The translations under genes and the position numbers were made by a program. This document shows, one piece after another, positions 1-10,573 of a stretch of 64,000 nt of DNA. The stretch comes from Nemopilema nomurai (taxonomy: Eukaryota > Cnidaria > Scyphozoa > Rhizostomeae > Rhizostomatidae): assembly GCA_003864495.1 (NCBI GenBank), contig ML133488.1, forward strand, positions 1,189,230 to 1,253,229. Direction: 5' to 3'. The notes under the pieces were generated by a model. It had not been told where the DNA came from, did not search any database, and saw nothing but the letters and a program-made list of their open reading frames with translations. Within the stretch, counting starts at the first letter, position 1. Every line of letters begins with the position of its first letter.

Positions 1-2893
1 CTCTCTGAAGATGTCAATGTCTCAGTTGTCACCTTCTTTGTTCCAATGATTTCCCAAGCTGGGACATTCTTGTTCTGCTTCTTCTGAATGTCCTTCACTT
101 TTTTATCTCCATAATCACGCTGCTTCTTGACCCTTCCTTTTTTCTACAAAGGAAATATTCAACAAAAATGAATTTAACAAACACAATAAAGTATATACTG
201 TGAACACAGTACTTATTCAATTATCCAGCCTTCTCAGGACACAAAATTTCAAGATGCGTGCGGATAATCTGAAACTCTGGATAACCAAAAATATACTAAA
301 AACGGCAAAAACCAGCATAAATAAACAAGATTGGTTTTGTGAAAGTTTATTTCAAAAGCACACATTACAAACTACTGTAAGACACTAAATACTCTTAGAA
401 TATAAATGAATCTTTGGCTGAATGTGTGATGCCACACGCTTCAAATATCTAGCTCATTTTCAATGGAGAGACACACTCTTCATTTTTGCACAGATCTCTT
501 GCCATGATGAGAAAAGCTTTTAAACTGTCAAGAAAACATGGCAATAGAAAAAATGATGCCACTCACATGTTTTTGATAATGTTTCAGAAAATCGCTGTAT
601 AAATTTTCCCCAGCTGTGTTCTATTTTCTAGCAAATATCTTCTCACTTAGTGTTTTGACTACTTGTTTCTACTTGCTATTACTTCAATTTATTGCAACAA
701 AATAACAAACAAATTCATACTGAAACAGGAATTACAGAGCCAGGGCCCTCACAATAAATTTCAAGGTGTTATTTTAAGTTTCTTTGCAAATTATGCTAAA
801 ATGAGCAAAGGGGCAAAGGGTGTCCCAATGTTGGCAAGAACAAAATTACCTTTTTTTAAAAAAAGCAAGAAAAATGTTCCCAACATATCACCAAAAATGT
901 CAAAAATTTTTATTAAGGTATTTCCCTCCTTTTTACGGAGTTTTATTCAATTTGTGGCATTTATTGGTTTTGTAAAGAGTAGATATTGAGACTTGGTAAG
1001 TAGCCAATAATATGATGAGTATAATTGTATCAAACCCTAGCTAACATTCATACTCCTGATAACTATCAAGACCATATTTCTTTCATCAAATTTCCTTTCA
1101 TGGTAAAACATTAATCCATTAGCCAACTTGCATTAGGCAAGTTAAAAATATGGAACATATTAACAAAATGCTAACTGCCCTATCAAGAGAGGGATACTGG
1201 ATAATTGACATTTGCAACTTCAAAACAGCTCACCCTCCTCTTTTTTCTTGTTTCCAATTCTTTATCCATTTTCTCCTTCCAAAGCTCAAAGAAGTGAGTT
1301 GGATCAGTGTAGAACTTCAAGGAGCTTTTCCCATCCTCCCTGAATTTGTTCAGGCTGTTAAGATCTGGAACGGGTTCGCTGCAATTATACACCTCCAGCA
1401 TCGCATCAGGCATCGTAGACCTTGTTGTAACTTGACTGTCATTGCGAATTGTCATCTTGAAAGCCTTTTGCAAATTTATGTCTTGTAACGAGACTGTCAG
1501 AAGAAATAAAAGATGCATAATTGGTTCATGACAGGACTGAGATGGGAAAAATTCAGCATCCCATATCTAAGGATTACCAATTTGCATGATTCAAAGCTCT
1601 GACCAAAAAAATTTCATTGGAACAAGTAAGAGAATCTCTCATTGCTTAAGAATGAATCAATAATATTCATTCTTAGAAATGATCTACTTCATCACCTTAA
1701 AGTTGAGTAAAATATTTTCAAATGAATTCTAGATTTCTAAGACACTAGCAACATCAAAGTTGCTTTATGATTTGTCAGAATTGAGATTAGTTTGCTGAGC
1801 ATCAAAATGAAATGAAGAAAAAATTGTTGTCTGAAATTTCAACTTGATATTTTATAATGTGATTCAGCATTAGAAGACATGTGCTTATCAGTTTGATAAT
1901 CATCCAAACAGATTAATTTTAGAATATCATATATAATTTGAAAAACTGGTGTTGCATTTACATAAAATGGAAATTGCAGCTATATGGACAGAAGAAGTAT
2001 TGTCATTCAAAGAACCAAAAGGACACATAACTTTTAGATGATATATCTCAAAAATCAAGCATAAAACAATCTTAGATTGAAATGCTGTCGGATTCAATGC
2101 GGAACTAGAAAAGCAGTCATCACAATAAATTGAAATTTGATAAAGTGAAATATTCTTGTGAAATATCAGATGAGTGTTGATATCCTCCTTTTGACTCCAA
2201 CCTGTTAGCGCATTTATTCCATCTGAGCTTTTTTGCAACACATAATTCGTAGGTTATTCAGTTTATAACACATTAAACTGAACCAAAATAAGGAAGTTAA
2301 ATTGGAAATTGGAATGTATGGATTTTGCCCCGCGACGCACGGCCTAATTCACTTAATTACAGATAGGAAAGCGGTGGGTTTTAAAGATATAGAGACTCTG
2401 TTGTCTTCCTCTAACTTTTCACCACATATCAAGAAGGAAATAGCAGCTCAAATGTTAGTCAAGTGCCTGGATTCTTCTTATAATTTAAGGAAAACTTGGA
2501 AGCTGCGGCCATTTCCCGATTTTGTGCGGCTGATCGTTAAGATGGCGAACTTTCCGATCTAACAAGGAAGTGTTTTATTCGATCTATTGCAACAAAACGT
2601 TACATAAAAGAACAGATAAACATACTCTCTTCCTCTGCAGAATCTAACTCGGTGACTTTGATTGCCAACTGATCAATTCTTCGTTGTGCATTGCAAGTCC
2701 TTTCGAAAATTCCGGTCGCTTCCTTGAAAAGCTCACCAAAGATGTTCTCGGCATGATAGGCCAAGGAGCTGAGCTGGTAAATAACACCGCTCAACGTATT
2801 AACAGCCACAGCTTCAAGGCCATTTTTAGCATCGCGAGGAATTTCTCCACGACTGACAAAGATTGGCTCGACTGATCGTTTGATTACAGGCAT
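1..2893 (-). CDS. WASF: WAVE/SCAR (WASF) family actin regulator, 5' part
   Basis: Three minus-strand exons are visible: 2893-2626, 1493-1234 and 143-1; the last runs off the left edge, so the 3' part is missing. Phases agree (268 nt then 260 nt, giving phase 0). Exon 1 encodes the WAVE homology domain start (MPVIKRSVEPI, then YQLSSLAYHAENIFGELFKE). Across the first junction the protein reads EEEISLQDINLQKAF, as in WASF1-3. Exon 2 holds FYTDPTHFFELWKEKM, the family hallmark, followed by a basic stretch. WAVE proteins sit in the WAVE regulatory complex and activate Arp2/3 downstream of Rac; the N-terminal domain seen here binds the complex, while the proline-rich and VCA parts lie outside the window. 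The ATG at 2893 is chosen because it starts the conserved block. The family assignment is secure; the paralogue is not decided. Confidence 0.93.
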
Positions 2894-3188
2894 ACTTGGA
2901 CAATTACTAAGCCGACTGGAGCATTTGACTTGGCCTCGGCACTCCCAGTCGAAAAAATGAAAATTGTTAGGCTAGCCTCCTTTTGGTGCAGCCCTTAAAG
3001 AGGAAATGAAATCATTTTTTTATGCGTTTAACCGATTTCTCCATCCACAATTGTGTAGGAAAAATAATTCGCATGAGCTATTTCATGAAAGAAGACTATT
3101 AAAAACAAACTTAAACACCGCTAAACTGACAATAATTTTTCAACCAAAAAAAGGCGAAGGGGCCAAGGGGGACTAGACACTAGCGAGC

Positions 3189-5180
3189 TGTGACGTAAAG
3201 TTATGGACACGAATCGCGCATGTTCATGATTCGAGGACAACAAGTTGTCAAATCTCCCCAATCGAGTATTACAGTTTGGTGGATAATATGACCTATTATG
3301 TGACTTTTTCATACCTTTTCTGTCATATAATTACGCGATGATGTCATCATGATAGTTTTACCTAATGTTCCCTCTTGTTTCATTGGTTACTCTTTCATTG
3401 TCATCATTTTCACACTTTAATTTCTTCCTCATTTACAAATTCTTCTTCCCTGTCTTCAGATTCATCTCTTTCTGGATTCCACTCCTCATCATTTCTAGCA
3501 AAACTTTTGTAGGAATCAGAATCACTGTCTTCCTCTTCAACTTCCATGTTTTCCCCGGGCTTAGTTGGCTGTCCTCGTTTTGATTCCTGAATTTCTTTAT
3601 TTTACATTTGAGATAATTGATTGCCTACAAACAAAGCATAAATGAGAATAGGTTACAAAAACTAATTTATATGGAAATGGATTGGAATTGAAATTTTGCA
3701 TATCAGCAAATGTTATTATGCAAAGCGAACTTACATTATTTAGATTTGTTAATTTCCTTTTCTGTCTAATTATTTTCAGATTTTGGCGATTCACTCTTCA
3801 ATTCAAGTTTTTCAATCTCAAGGTTTTCACCTTGCAATCTTGACAGGCTAAACTTGACACATCTGGAAATGAAGTTGCTTCCATGCTGGTTTCTGTAAAG
3901 ACTGTCTGCCATTTATCAGTTTTAGAAGATGTTGCTTCGTCGAATAATGGCTTTTGAGTAGTTCCATTTGTGTATCCGCAACAGAAGCCACATTGTATTG
4001 TATCTCTTACACCCTGAAAAACTGAATGTGAGTTTGAGTCACTACATTTATGGAATCCAGGGGCGTTGCCAAAGGGGGTTTGGTAGGTGTGGTACCTGTA
4101 ACTTTTTTGCAACAATTATAACATACCAACATTTAAACAGAAACACATAAAAGCAACATTTATATTAGAGTTTTTATCTTTTGACCACACCCTAAATGAG
4201 TGAGATACGCCCTTTTTGTCAGCAAGAACGAATCCTCTTGGCTGTGCCCTCGGTAGAATCTATACAATTTGGTAAATGTTCTATATGCATATATGTATTT
4301 TGTAAACCTTCAAATTGGAAGGGCTCGACTTTTGTAGAAGATACAAAATGTTGTTTTTTAATTGCAATGCCAACATTCTAAAAAAAATTGTCACAATAAA
4401 CACCAATTGTTTGTTATGAAAACTTTTATCACGTTGAGATTTTGATAAAACCAATTGTTTTGTTTAAGCAGACAAGAAGTGGAGAGTTGTATTTACTTTT
4501 TATTCTGTTGTACCCACTCTACTAATTTTGAGGGGGAGATTTAAACGCGAGCTCCACGTTTAAACCAAGATATATACGTTTGAAAGGGGCCTCAACAAAC
4601 AGAGACATATGTTGTAGTTGACCTTGTCATTTTATGTATCGCATCTTTTACTTTATTTACACGTTAATTAAAGGAATATATTGAAAATGAAGCAGGCAAA
4701 AAAAATCATACCTTTCTTCTTTTCTGTTTAGACTGAGACGTTGAATTTCCTTCATTTCTGGTTTAAGCCACGTATAATGCCAGAACAGCATTTCGTTGTA
4801 AAAAATTTTTTGTTTGTGAAACGTCGTACCCCTTTAGCAGACTAGCTTCGCTCCTTGTATAGCAACCTGGTTCAAAATGATCTGAGCAGAGGACGGGGTT
4901 TGAAAAGTGTCTTTGGTCAAAATTTGGCCTACACTTTCTAACAAATTCAGTCCACTGCCGGCGTACAGTAGGGTCCTTTGGAAAGCGATGGGTGTTTATA
5001 CCCTTGGTATAACTGTCATTACAACAGCTTTTATTGTCTAGAGTGCCTACAAAACATCGTAGACCACCACGAACCTTAGTCTTGTTACCTGACTCCATAG
5101 CTAATCTAAAGTTTCAGTACGTAGAAACGGGATGTAAATGTTAAGAATAAAACGGCGCCTGTCCATAACTTTACGTCACA
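3189..5180. mobile_element. Candidate THAP DNA transposon with 21-bp terminal inverted repeats
   Basis: The same 21 bases, beginning TGTGACGTAAAG, occur at 3189-3209 on the plus strand and at 5180-5160 on the minus strand, pointing inward. They bracket exactly one gene, a THAP-domain reading frame. I find no clear target-site duplication. THAP domains are the DNA-binding domains of P-type transposases, so a transposon or a small THAP-carrying derivative is a reasonable inference. No RNase-H-like transposase core is visible, so it would be non-autonomous. Confidence 0.5.
3410..5098 (-). pseudogene. THAP-domain protein gene with two in-frame nonsense codons
   Basis: Three minus-strand exons have consistent phase 0 junctions: 5098-4712 (129 codons), 4013-3735 (93 codons) and 3586-3410 (59 codons including the stop). 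Exon 1 gives a THAP zinc finger: CFVG and NKSC in the N-terminal part, HRFPKDPTVRRQW, then LCSDHF supplying the C-x2-H pair. The usual AVPTF end is replaced by AVLAL. Exon 2 has CGFC and a basic coiled-coil-like stretch (CQDCKVKTLRLKNL, then RVNRQNLKIIRQKRK). Exon 3 is very acidic (MEVEEEDSDSDS) and ends at TGA 3412-3410. A TAA (4765-4763) interrupts exon 1 and a TGA (3800-3798) interrupts the coiled coil in exon 2, although the frame stays meaningful on both sides and splice sites look intact. It is probably a recently inactivated gene; assembly error or a shorter THAP-only protein are alternatives. Confidence 0.65.
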
Positions 5181-5199
5181 ACATTCAAAACGAGACTAG

Positions 5200-6122
5200 T
5201 TAAGGTTACGGTAAACGTTTTGAACACGAAAATTGGTTTTTCCTTCCTAAAGGCCAAACGGCTCAAGGAATCTGGATAAACTATATATCATTCGATGCAC
5301 AAGATTATGGCGTATCTAGCCAGATCAAAATTATTGGCAAATAATGTTAAATGTTATTTTCCATGCGAATTTATTGGTCAAAAAGTGTACCACCTTCAAA
5401 AGCTATTTGTACCCTTGCGTTTGAGGTAACAAAATCTGACTTATACCAGCAGGAAGTGCAGGTCCTAAGCTACCAAAGTTTGTCTCAGATTTTTCAAATT
5501 CCTCCTCTTCTTGAAACTATACCCTGTCAAAAATTGGCAAACAGTTTCTAAACCCTCCCGCAGCTGTTTTCTGGGTATAAAAGACGGAGCAGTGCAAAGA
5601 AAAAATTTTTGAGACACACTTTGTTTGCCCAACATCTGCCCTGGCCAGGTGCAAATTTTCGAGCCATTTGATTGGTTCCTTGGGTACAAATAGTTTTTTC
5701 GTACCTGTATGTAGAGGAATTTTGAGTCTGGAGAAAAGAGGATTTTACTGATCACACTTGCAAGATACACAACGGGATCATGTTACCAACAATATAATCC
5801 GGGTCAAGTAGTTTAGGCTTTAAGATCAATTAGCATCTTGAAATAAGCACAACAACCCATGGATGTGCTATACTCTCACACAAACCACAGGAAGCAGAAC
5901 AAGGATAATCAGCTTAACAGGTCGAGGGATTTGAAAACCGCTGCTAGAAACTTTGATAAGAAATTTAAGGAAACCTTCGTTTATACCGGATTTTCTCCAT
6001 TTTCAAAACTTCTTCTAGCTTCAAACATGGTTTCATTATGTACCTTATTACTTCGGCTATCAGAATGCGAAGTAATCAAAAAATTGATGTTTTCGTCCTG
6101 AAAAGGTTTACCGTAACCTTAA
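5200..6122. mobile_element. Non-coding inverted-repeat element flanked by TTAA (MITE)
   Basis: The left end (from 5204) reads GGTTACGGTAAAC and is matched in reverse complement at the right end (to 6118). An imperfect match continues for about 30 bases inward on both sides, including ACGAAAA. TTAA lies immediately outside both ends (5200-5203 and 6119-6122), as expected for a TTAA-specific cut-and-paste transposon such as piggyBac. I see no convincing coding sequence inside. The termini do not start with the CCC typical of piggyBac, so superfamily assignment is open. Confidence 0.5.
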
Positions 6123-6485
6123 ACAGCGAGCGGTCGGTGCCAATCTTTGGTTGAAAAACTGAAGTCAGTATTGCCCTCGTAGTTTAGCCAAAATTTCTCT
6201 AAACACATTGAAATTTTGGATTGTAAGGTAATTTTTTACAGGGATTCAGAATTTAAAGAACAGAAATTGGTTTCATTTCCTCTTTAAAAACTCTTCCAGC
6301 TGAAGGAATTTTTAAAAAACAACGATAATCTCTGTTTAAAAATAGTTGGTCTGTTTAAACACATTTCATTAAATCATCAGATGCTTGTGAGGGAAAGAAG
6401 TTTTAGTATTGTGATTTTTCACCGTTATGCATTCATTAAATCCTGATATTGTTATCATTAAAATTTGCTGTTCATTCAATTACAG

Positions 6486-6635
6486 GTGGATTCATTTCCT
6501 TCCCAACCAACTCACTACCATCAATTCACCATCCTTATTCGCGAACTACTAGAAAAACAACCCAGGTGCTTTGCGAGGGACGTGGACCATTCATATTTTA
6601 GTGAATTTTGTCTGCGAATGCAAAGAGTATTGTCC
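6486..6635 (+). CDS. Possible internal exon, unidentified protein
   Basis: A 150-nt open segment lies between a TTACAG acceptor and a GTAAGC donor, phase 0 at both ends (50 codons). The peptide is amphipathic and protein-like, with HYHQFTILIRELLEKQPRCF and YFSEFCLRMQRVLS. I do not recognise the family; a short helical domain resembling a paired amphipathic helix is only an impression. It could be an upstream exon of the SEFIR-like gene that ends at 10346, but I could not build a continuous phase-consistent path to it. Confidence 0.35.
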
Positions 6636-8833
6636 GTAAGCCATTTAAGTTTTTCTTTTTTTGGGGTACTTAGCTTCTTGTATAAATGAAGTTCGTTTTC
6701 TAATCAATTTGCTTTCTTCGACTAAATCCTCACACAATGCAAAATAAGTGAATCTGCAGCAGCTGCTAGAGCGAAGACATAAACATATTTCATTGCAAGA
6801 GCCAAATAATGCTCTGGAAGTTAATTACATAAAGGAACGAGACCAGTTGAGATGACAATATCTGAGACAGTCCATGTAAAAACTATTCAGATGTTGGCGC
6901 GATCCTATCATCGCGAAGCACAGAGAGCAATCTAGTCTAGTGGAGAGCTTCAGCCTGCAAGAACAGCCTGGTTAGACGGCGAACCAAGACCCTCCACTCC
7001 ACGATTGGACAAGGTAAACTATTCATTCTATCAAACTGTTAACGTTTGAGCTCTTTGACATAGATCCTTTGAAACATTTGGCTGGGTTTCAATCAAAACG
7101 CATGCTATATAACGCATGCATCTCGATGAGTAGAATCAGATTTCTTATTGGGTTAAGTTTAACTAGATAACTGTCTAAACTAGCTTCACTAAACATCGAA
7201 TAAACTGATTGATCCCGTCCTCTCCTCCTGGAAAGCTTGCTTGAGGTACTGGTTTTATCGCATATTTTGGAAAAAATCTCAAGGATTGTCTTTTTCAAAA
7301 GAAGGGGGTCCGGACCCCCATTTCCCCCTTGGGTACCTCACTGCGGAGTAATATTTGTTCCGGGAAATTAGGCTTTTGTTTCGCACTGTAGCAATTTCAT
7401 ATCACAATGTGAAAAGTAGACTGATTTTGGGAGCTGAGCATCAAAGTTCTTCAAGAAGTCAAGATTTAGATGTTAAGTGAGGAAATGTTTTGCAGGACCT
7501 GCTAAGAAGTCCTCTTAAAGATTATTATAAATGTCTTTGCCTGAATGCTGGCAAAATCCGATACAAGAAGATTACTTCTTTGTAATGTTAACATTGATTT
7601 AAATAGATAATACCCAGGTTAAAGCATAAAAGACCTTTCGCTTGCTATTGTGCATCAAAAGTATCAATGATGTCGAGGATTAAAACAAAATTGGCCCTGG
7701 AAGACCAAAACACTTTATGTTTGCCACGAAACTGTTTACCAAACCAAAGGGAAATGGAAGTACCGGTGTTAGGAAGGAAAAGAAACTGGAAGAAAAAAGT
7801 TGCAAAGGTAATGGTTGGTATTCGTTTTCAAATAACGAAACAGGGTACAACAACAGGCATACCAGGTTGTAAAATATATTTGAAAGATCGCTTTCCAAAT
7901 ATTCTTTATACTTATAGGATCGAAGCTCATCGTGTCATTGGTGGTCCCTGCATTCTTTTAAATCAACAACACTACATGTAATTTTCCGTTTGAAACGATG
8001 GCTCCACCTTCCTCTGCTAAACTAGTTCGCTTGCAAAATTTATTGTGTATACAATCTTTTACGGATTTGTTTGAACATAAAATGTAGCTTTTTTGGAGTA
8101 GCGATTTCAAAGACCCGGGGACGCATTTACAGCTAGTTGATAGTTTTTAGCTCTGAAAGAAATATAGAAAATTAGTCGAAGATTGAACGGGTCTCTACTC
8201 AAACCTTTTAAGAAACCTTTTAATCGCTCGAACATTTCTTGGTTTCCCGAAGCTTTAAGTAATGACACACAGGCTGGCTTCAGGTTTTGTGCTTGTTAGC
8301 AGTTACATATTTCGGGGGTAAATCTTCTTTTAGGCCACTCAAAAGTATGTTGGAATCCTTTACTTCTAATGAACAACTAGGATTAGCATTGAAAGTTACA
8401 AAGAAATGGGTGGCTCTTTCTCTGTGGAGCACTGACAAGAGGGTTGGGCCCCAGTCTCACTTGCACATTCTCCTTAGATACCACTGGATACCCGGCTTGG
8501 AAACGAGGTACTTATGAGACGGACTAGATATAGCGAGCTTGAGTATCTGTATAAATTAATCAAATAGAAATCAAATTGGCAACACATATAAAATAAACAC
8601 GTAGGGAAAGTACGTAGTTGGCGTCTTGTTTTAATGAGAAAGGTGTTTATCAGATACTCAAGTATTTTGTGAATATGTTTTTTTGGAAAAGTATTGGGAT
8701 ATCTATTTTGGAAGTGTTTGTTTAGTCCTTTCCTTGTCTTGAGAATAAGCGAAAGTTGAGAGTCTCTCACTTAAGTCGCTTATCATCTCATTCGCGTGCC
8801 ATAAATAGATTTTTGTTTACGTATCAACTACAG
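6636..8833. other. No gene supported; weak open segments only
   Basis: Plus-strand open stretches near 7667-7807 (ending in a GTAATG donor) and 8334-8517 were considered as exons. Their phases do not join to one another or to the neighbouring candidates. The rest shows no recognisable protein or RNA. Confidence 0.4.
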
Positions 8834-8929
8834 ACAATTAGAACCAGAAAGGTGTACGAAATGATTCGATCCAAGGGGCAGCAGAAAAAGCGACAACAAC
8901 AACAACAACAGCAGCAGCAACAGCATGAT
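8834..8929 (+). CDS. Possible internal exon with polyglutamine run
   Basis: A 96-nt open segment sits between an acceptor (CTACAG at 8828-8833) and a GTAAGG donor at 8930, phase 0 at both ends. It encodes TIRTRKVYEMIRSKGQQKKR followed by ten glutamines from a CAA/CAG tract (about 8894-8923). Glutamine tracts are common in regulatory proteins of animals but say nothing specific. It may belong to the same gene as the 6486-6635 segment, since both are phase 0-0, but it does not join directly in phase to the exon at 9820. Low confidence. Confidence 0.35.
8894..8923 (+). repeat. CAA/CAG trinucleotide tract
   Basis: Mixed CAA and CAG triplets, about ten units, inside the candidate exon 8834-8929. 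Confidence 0.8.
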
Positions 8930-9258
8930 GTAAGGCTTCACATTCTTCAGAGCCATTGACATCTGTCTGGAAAATTAGTACTTGAATCGGTAGTGTAGTG
9001 AGGAACTCAAAAAGCCATATTTACTTGAGACTTTTATTCTCAGCAGAAACATCACGTTTAACAAAACGTAACAATTATTTGAGCTGAGTTCATCACAAGT
9101 CACCCGAAGGTATATTTCACCAAGCACAAGAGCACTATTGGAAAATAAATTATGGATTTCAGTCTTCCATTTTGGCTATGAATCTAAAAGGCGAGGAACT
9201 GTCCTGACGTTTGAGGCTCAACCTAAGAAGCGAGCAAAAACACTTGAAGCAACGAATT

Positions 9259-9718
9259 CGAGATACCACGTAGGAAACTTTTGCTTTTCTACATAATTTG
9301 TTGTCGAGATACCACGTAGGAAACTTTTGCTTTTCTACATAATTTGTTGTCGAGATACCACGTAGGAAACTTTTGCTTTTCTACATAATTTGTTGTCGAG
9401 ATACCACGTAGGAAACTTTTGCTTTTCTACATAATTTGTTGTCGAGATACCACGTAGGAAACTTTTGCTTTTCTACATAATTTGTTGTCGAGATACCACG
9501 TAGGAAACTTTTGCTTTTCTACATAATTTGTTGTCGAGATACCACGTAGGAAACTTTTGCTTTTCTACATAATTTGTTGTCGAGATACCACGTAGGAAAC
9601 TTTTGCTTTTCTACATAATTTGTTGTCGAGATACCACGTAGGAAACTTTTGCTTTTCTACATAATTTGTTGTCGAGATACCACGTAGGAAACTTTTGCTT
9701 TTCTACATAATTTGTTGT
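9259..9718 (+). repeat. Perfect minisatellite, 10 copies of a 46-bp unit
   Basis: The unit begins CGAGATACCACGTAGG and ends ATAATTTGTTGT. Copies start at 9259, 9305, 9351, 9397, 9443, 9489, 9535, 9581, 9627 and 9673 and appear identical, which implies very recent expansion or homogenisation, or an assembly-collapsed longer array. The unit length is not a multiple of three. The array ends about 100 bp before the SEFIR-like exon and is presumably intronic. Confidence 0.97.
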
Positions 9719-9819
9719 CGTGTTTAATAAAAGTTGAACATAATGTTGAACAGGGAACATAAGATCTGGCAACAGATCAATCGATTTGATCTGATTTCAA
9801 CCGAAGCATCTAATTGCAG

Positions 9820-10346
9820 GTAAAAAGGCAGTCACAGAGTCTGACGTCATGTATGCTACGATTGTTGGGGCAGCCTCCGACAGTAAGGCCATTTCGACTC
9901 TGAGTAGGGCACTGAAGAGAAATTCAAGGATACAGATCGAGAACTGTGCCGCTGTTATCGGAACACAGGGAACCGATGCAGTTACAAACACGAGATCCCT
10001 GTTGGAGTATATCAGAAGAGCAAGCACCAGCGCCTTGATCGTCATTTGTTCGCCTGCACTGCAGAACGTTCTTGGTGGAGCAGGAGCGAATGATCTACAT
10101 ATAGTTGGCGGTAGCGTAGCAATTTGCGCAGGCACCTTCAGGGGTGAATTGTGTCAGAAGGGAAAGAATAAAATCATTCTCATATCGTTCTCCGATCGCC
10201 AGCAAAATATTCCCTCAAGCCTGAAAGATTGTGAATACATGCTGATGAAGGAGAACCATCCCGAGACTGAAATTTCGAAATTAAACATGGAAAAGCTGAT
10301 ATGTGCACTCAGAAGACGAAATGGAGGCATCGGCTTATCCACATAA
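9820..10346 (+). CDS. Terminal exon with SEFIR-like (IL-17R/Act1-type) domain
   Basis: The exon opens after a TTGCAG acceptor with two bases completing a codon (phase 1 junction) and stays open to TAA at 10344-10346. The first ATG, at 9849, could alternatively be an initiator. The order of blocks matches SEFIR domains: a beta strand (MYATIVGAASD), a middle helix and strand (LLEYIRRASTSALIVICSP), then a late strand and proline turn (NKIILISFSDRQQNIPSSLKD) leading to YMLMK. SEFIR domains are TIR-related signalling modules that let IL-17 receptors and Act1 associate at the membrane. The length (about 165 aa) fits one such domain. No transmembrane segment is visible, and upstream exons are not securely identified. 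The fold assignment is by eye and could be wrong; another TIR-like domain is the main alternative. Confidence 0.5.
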
Positions 10347-10448
10347 AATGAAAATTGCATTGGGATATCATGGACACGTGGTACGTGGTAGTTGCATGAT
10401 TAACTGTTTATGGACTAGCTAGCGGTGCTTAAAATATTGACTTTTATT

Positions 10449-10573
10449 GAATTGTTGGTGCTAAAATGTTGAATTGTTGGTGCTAAAATATTGAATTGTT
10501 GGTGCTAAAATATTGAATTGTTGGTGCTAAAATATTAAATTGTTGGTGCTAAAATATTGAATTGTTGGTGCTT
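10449..10573 (+). repeat. Short tandem array of a 22-bp unit
   Basis: About 5.6 copies of a unit beginning GAATTGTTGGTGCTAAAA, starting at 10449, 10471, 10493, 10515, 10537 and 10559, with single-base differences. It lies just downstream of the SEFIR-like stop codon. Confidence 0.9.

Noticed and set aside
2302..2562. 86-codon plus-strand frame inside WASF intron 1
   Set aside because: No domain recognised and no splice or promoter evidence; likely chance.
9259..9718. Regular direct repeats resembling a CRISPR array
   Set aside because: Copies are head-to-tail with no unique spacers, and the context is animal DNA.
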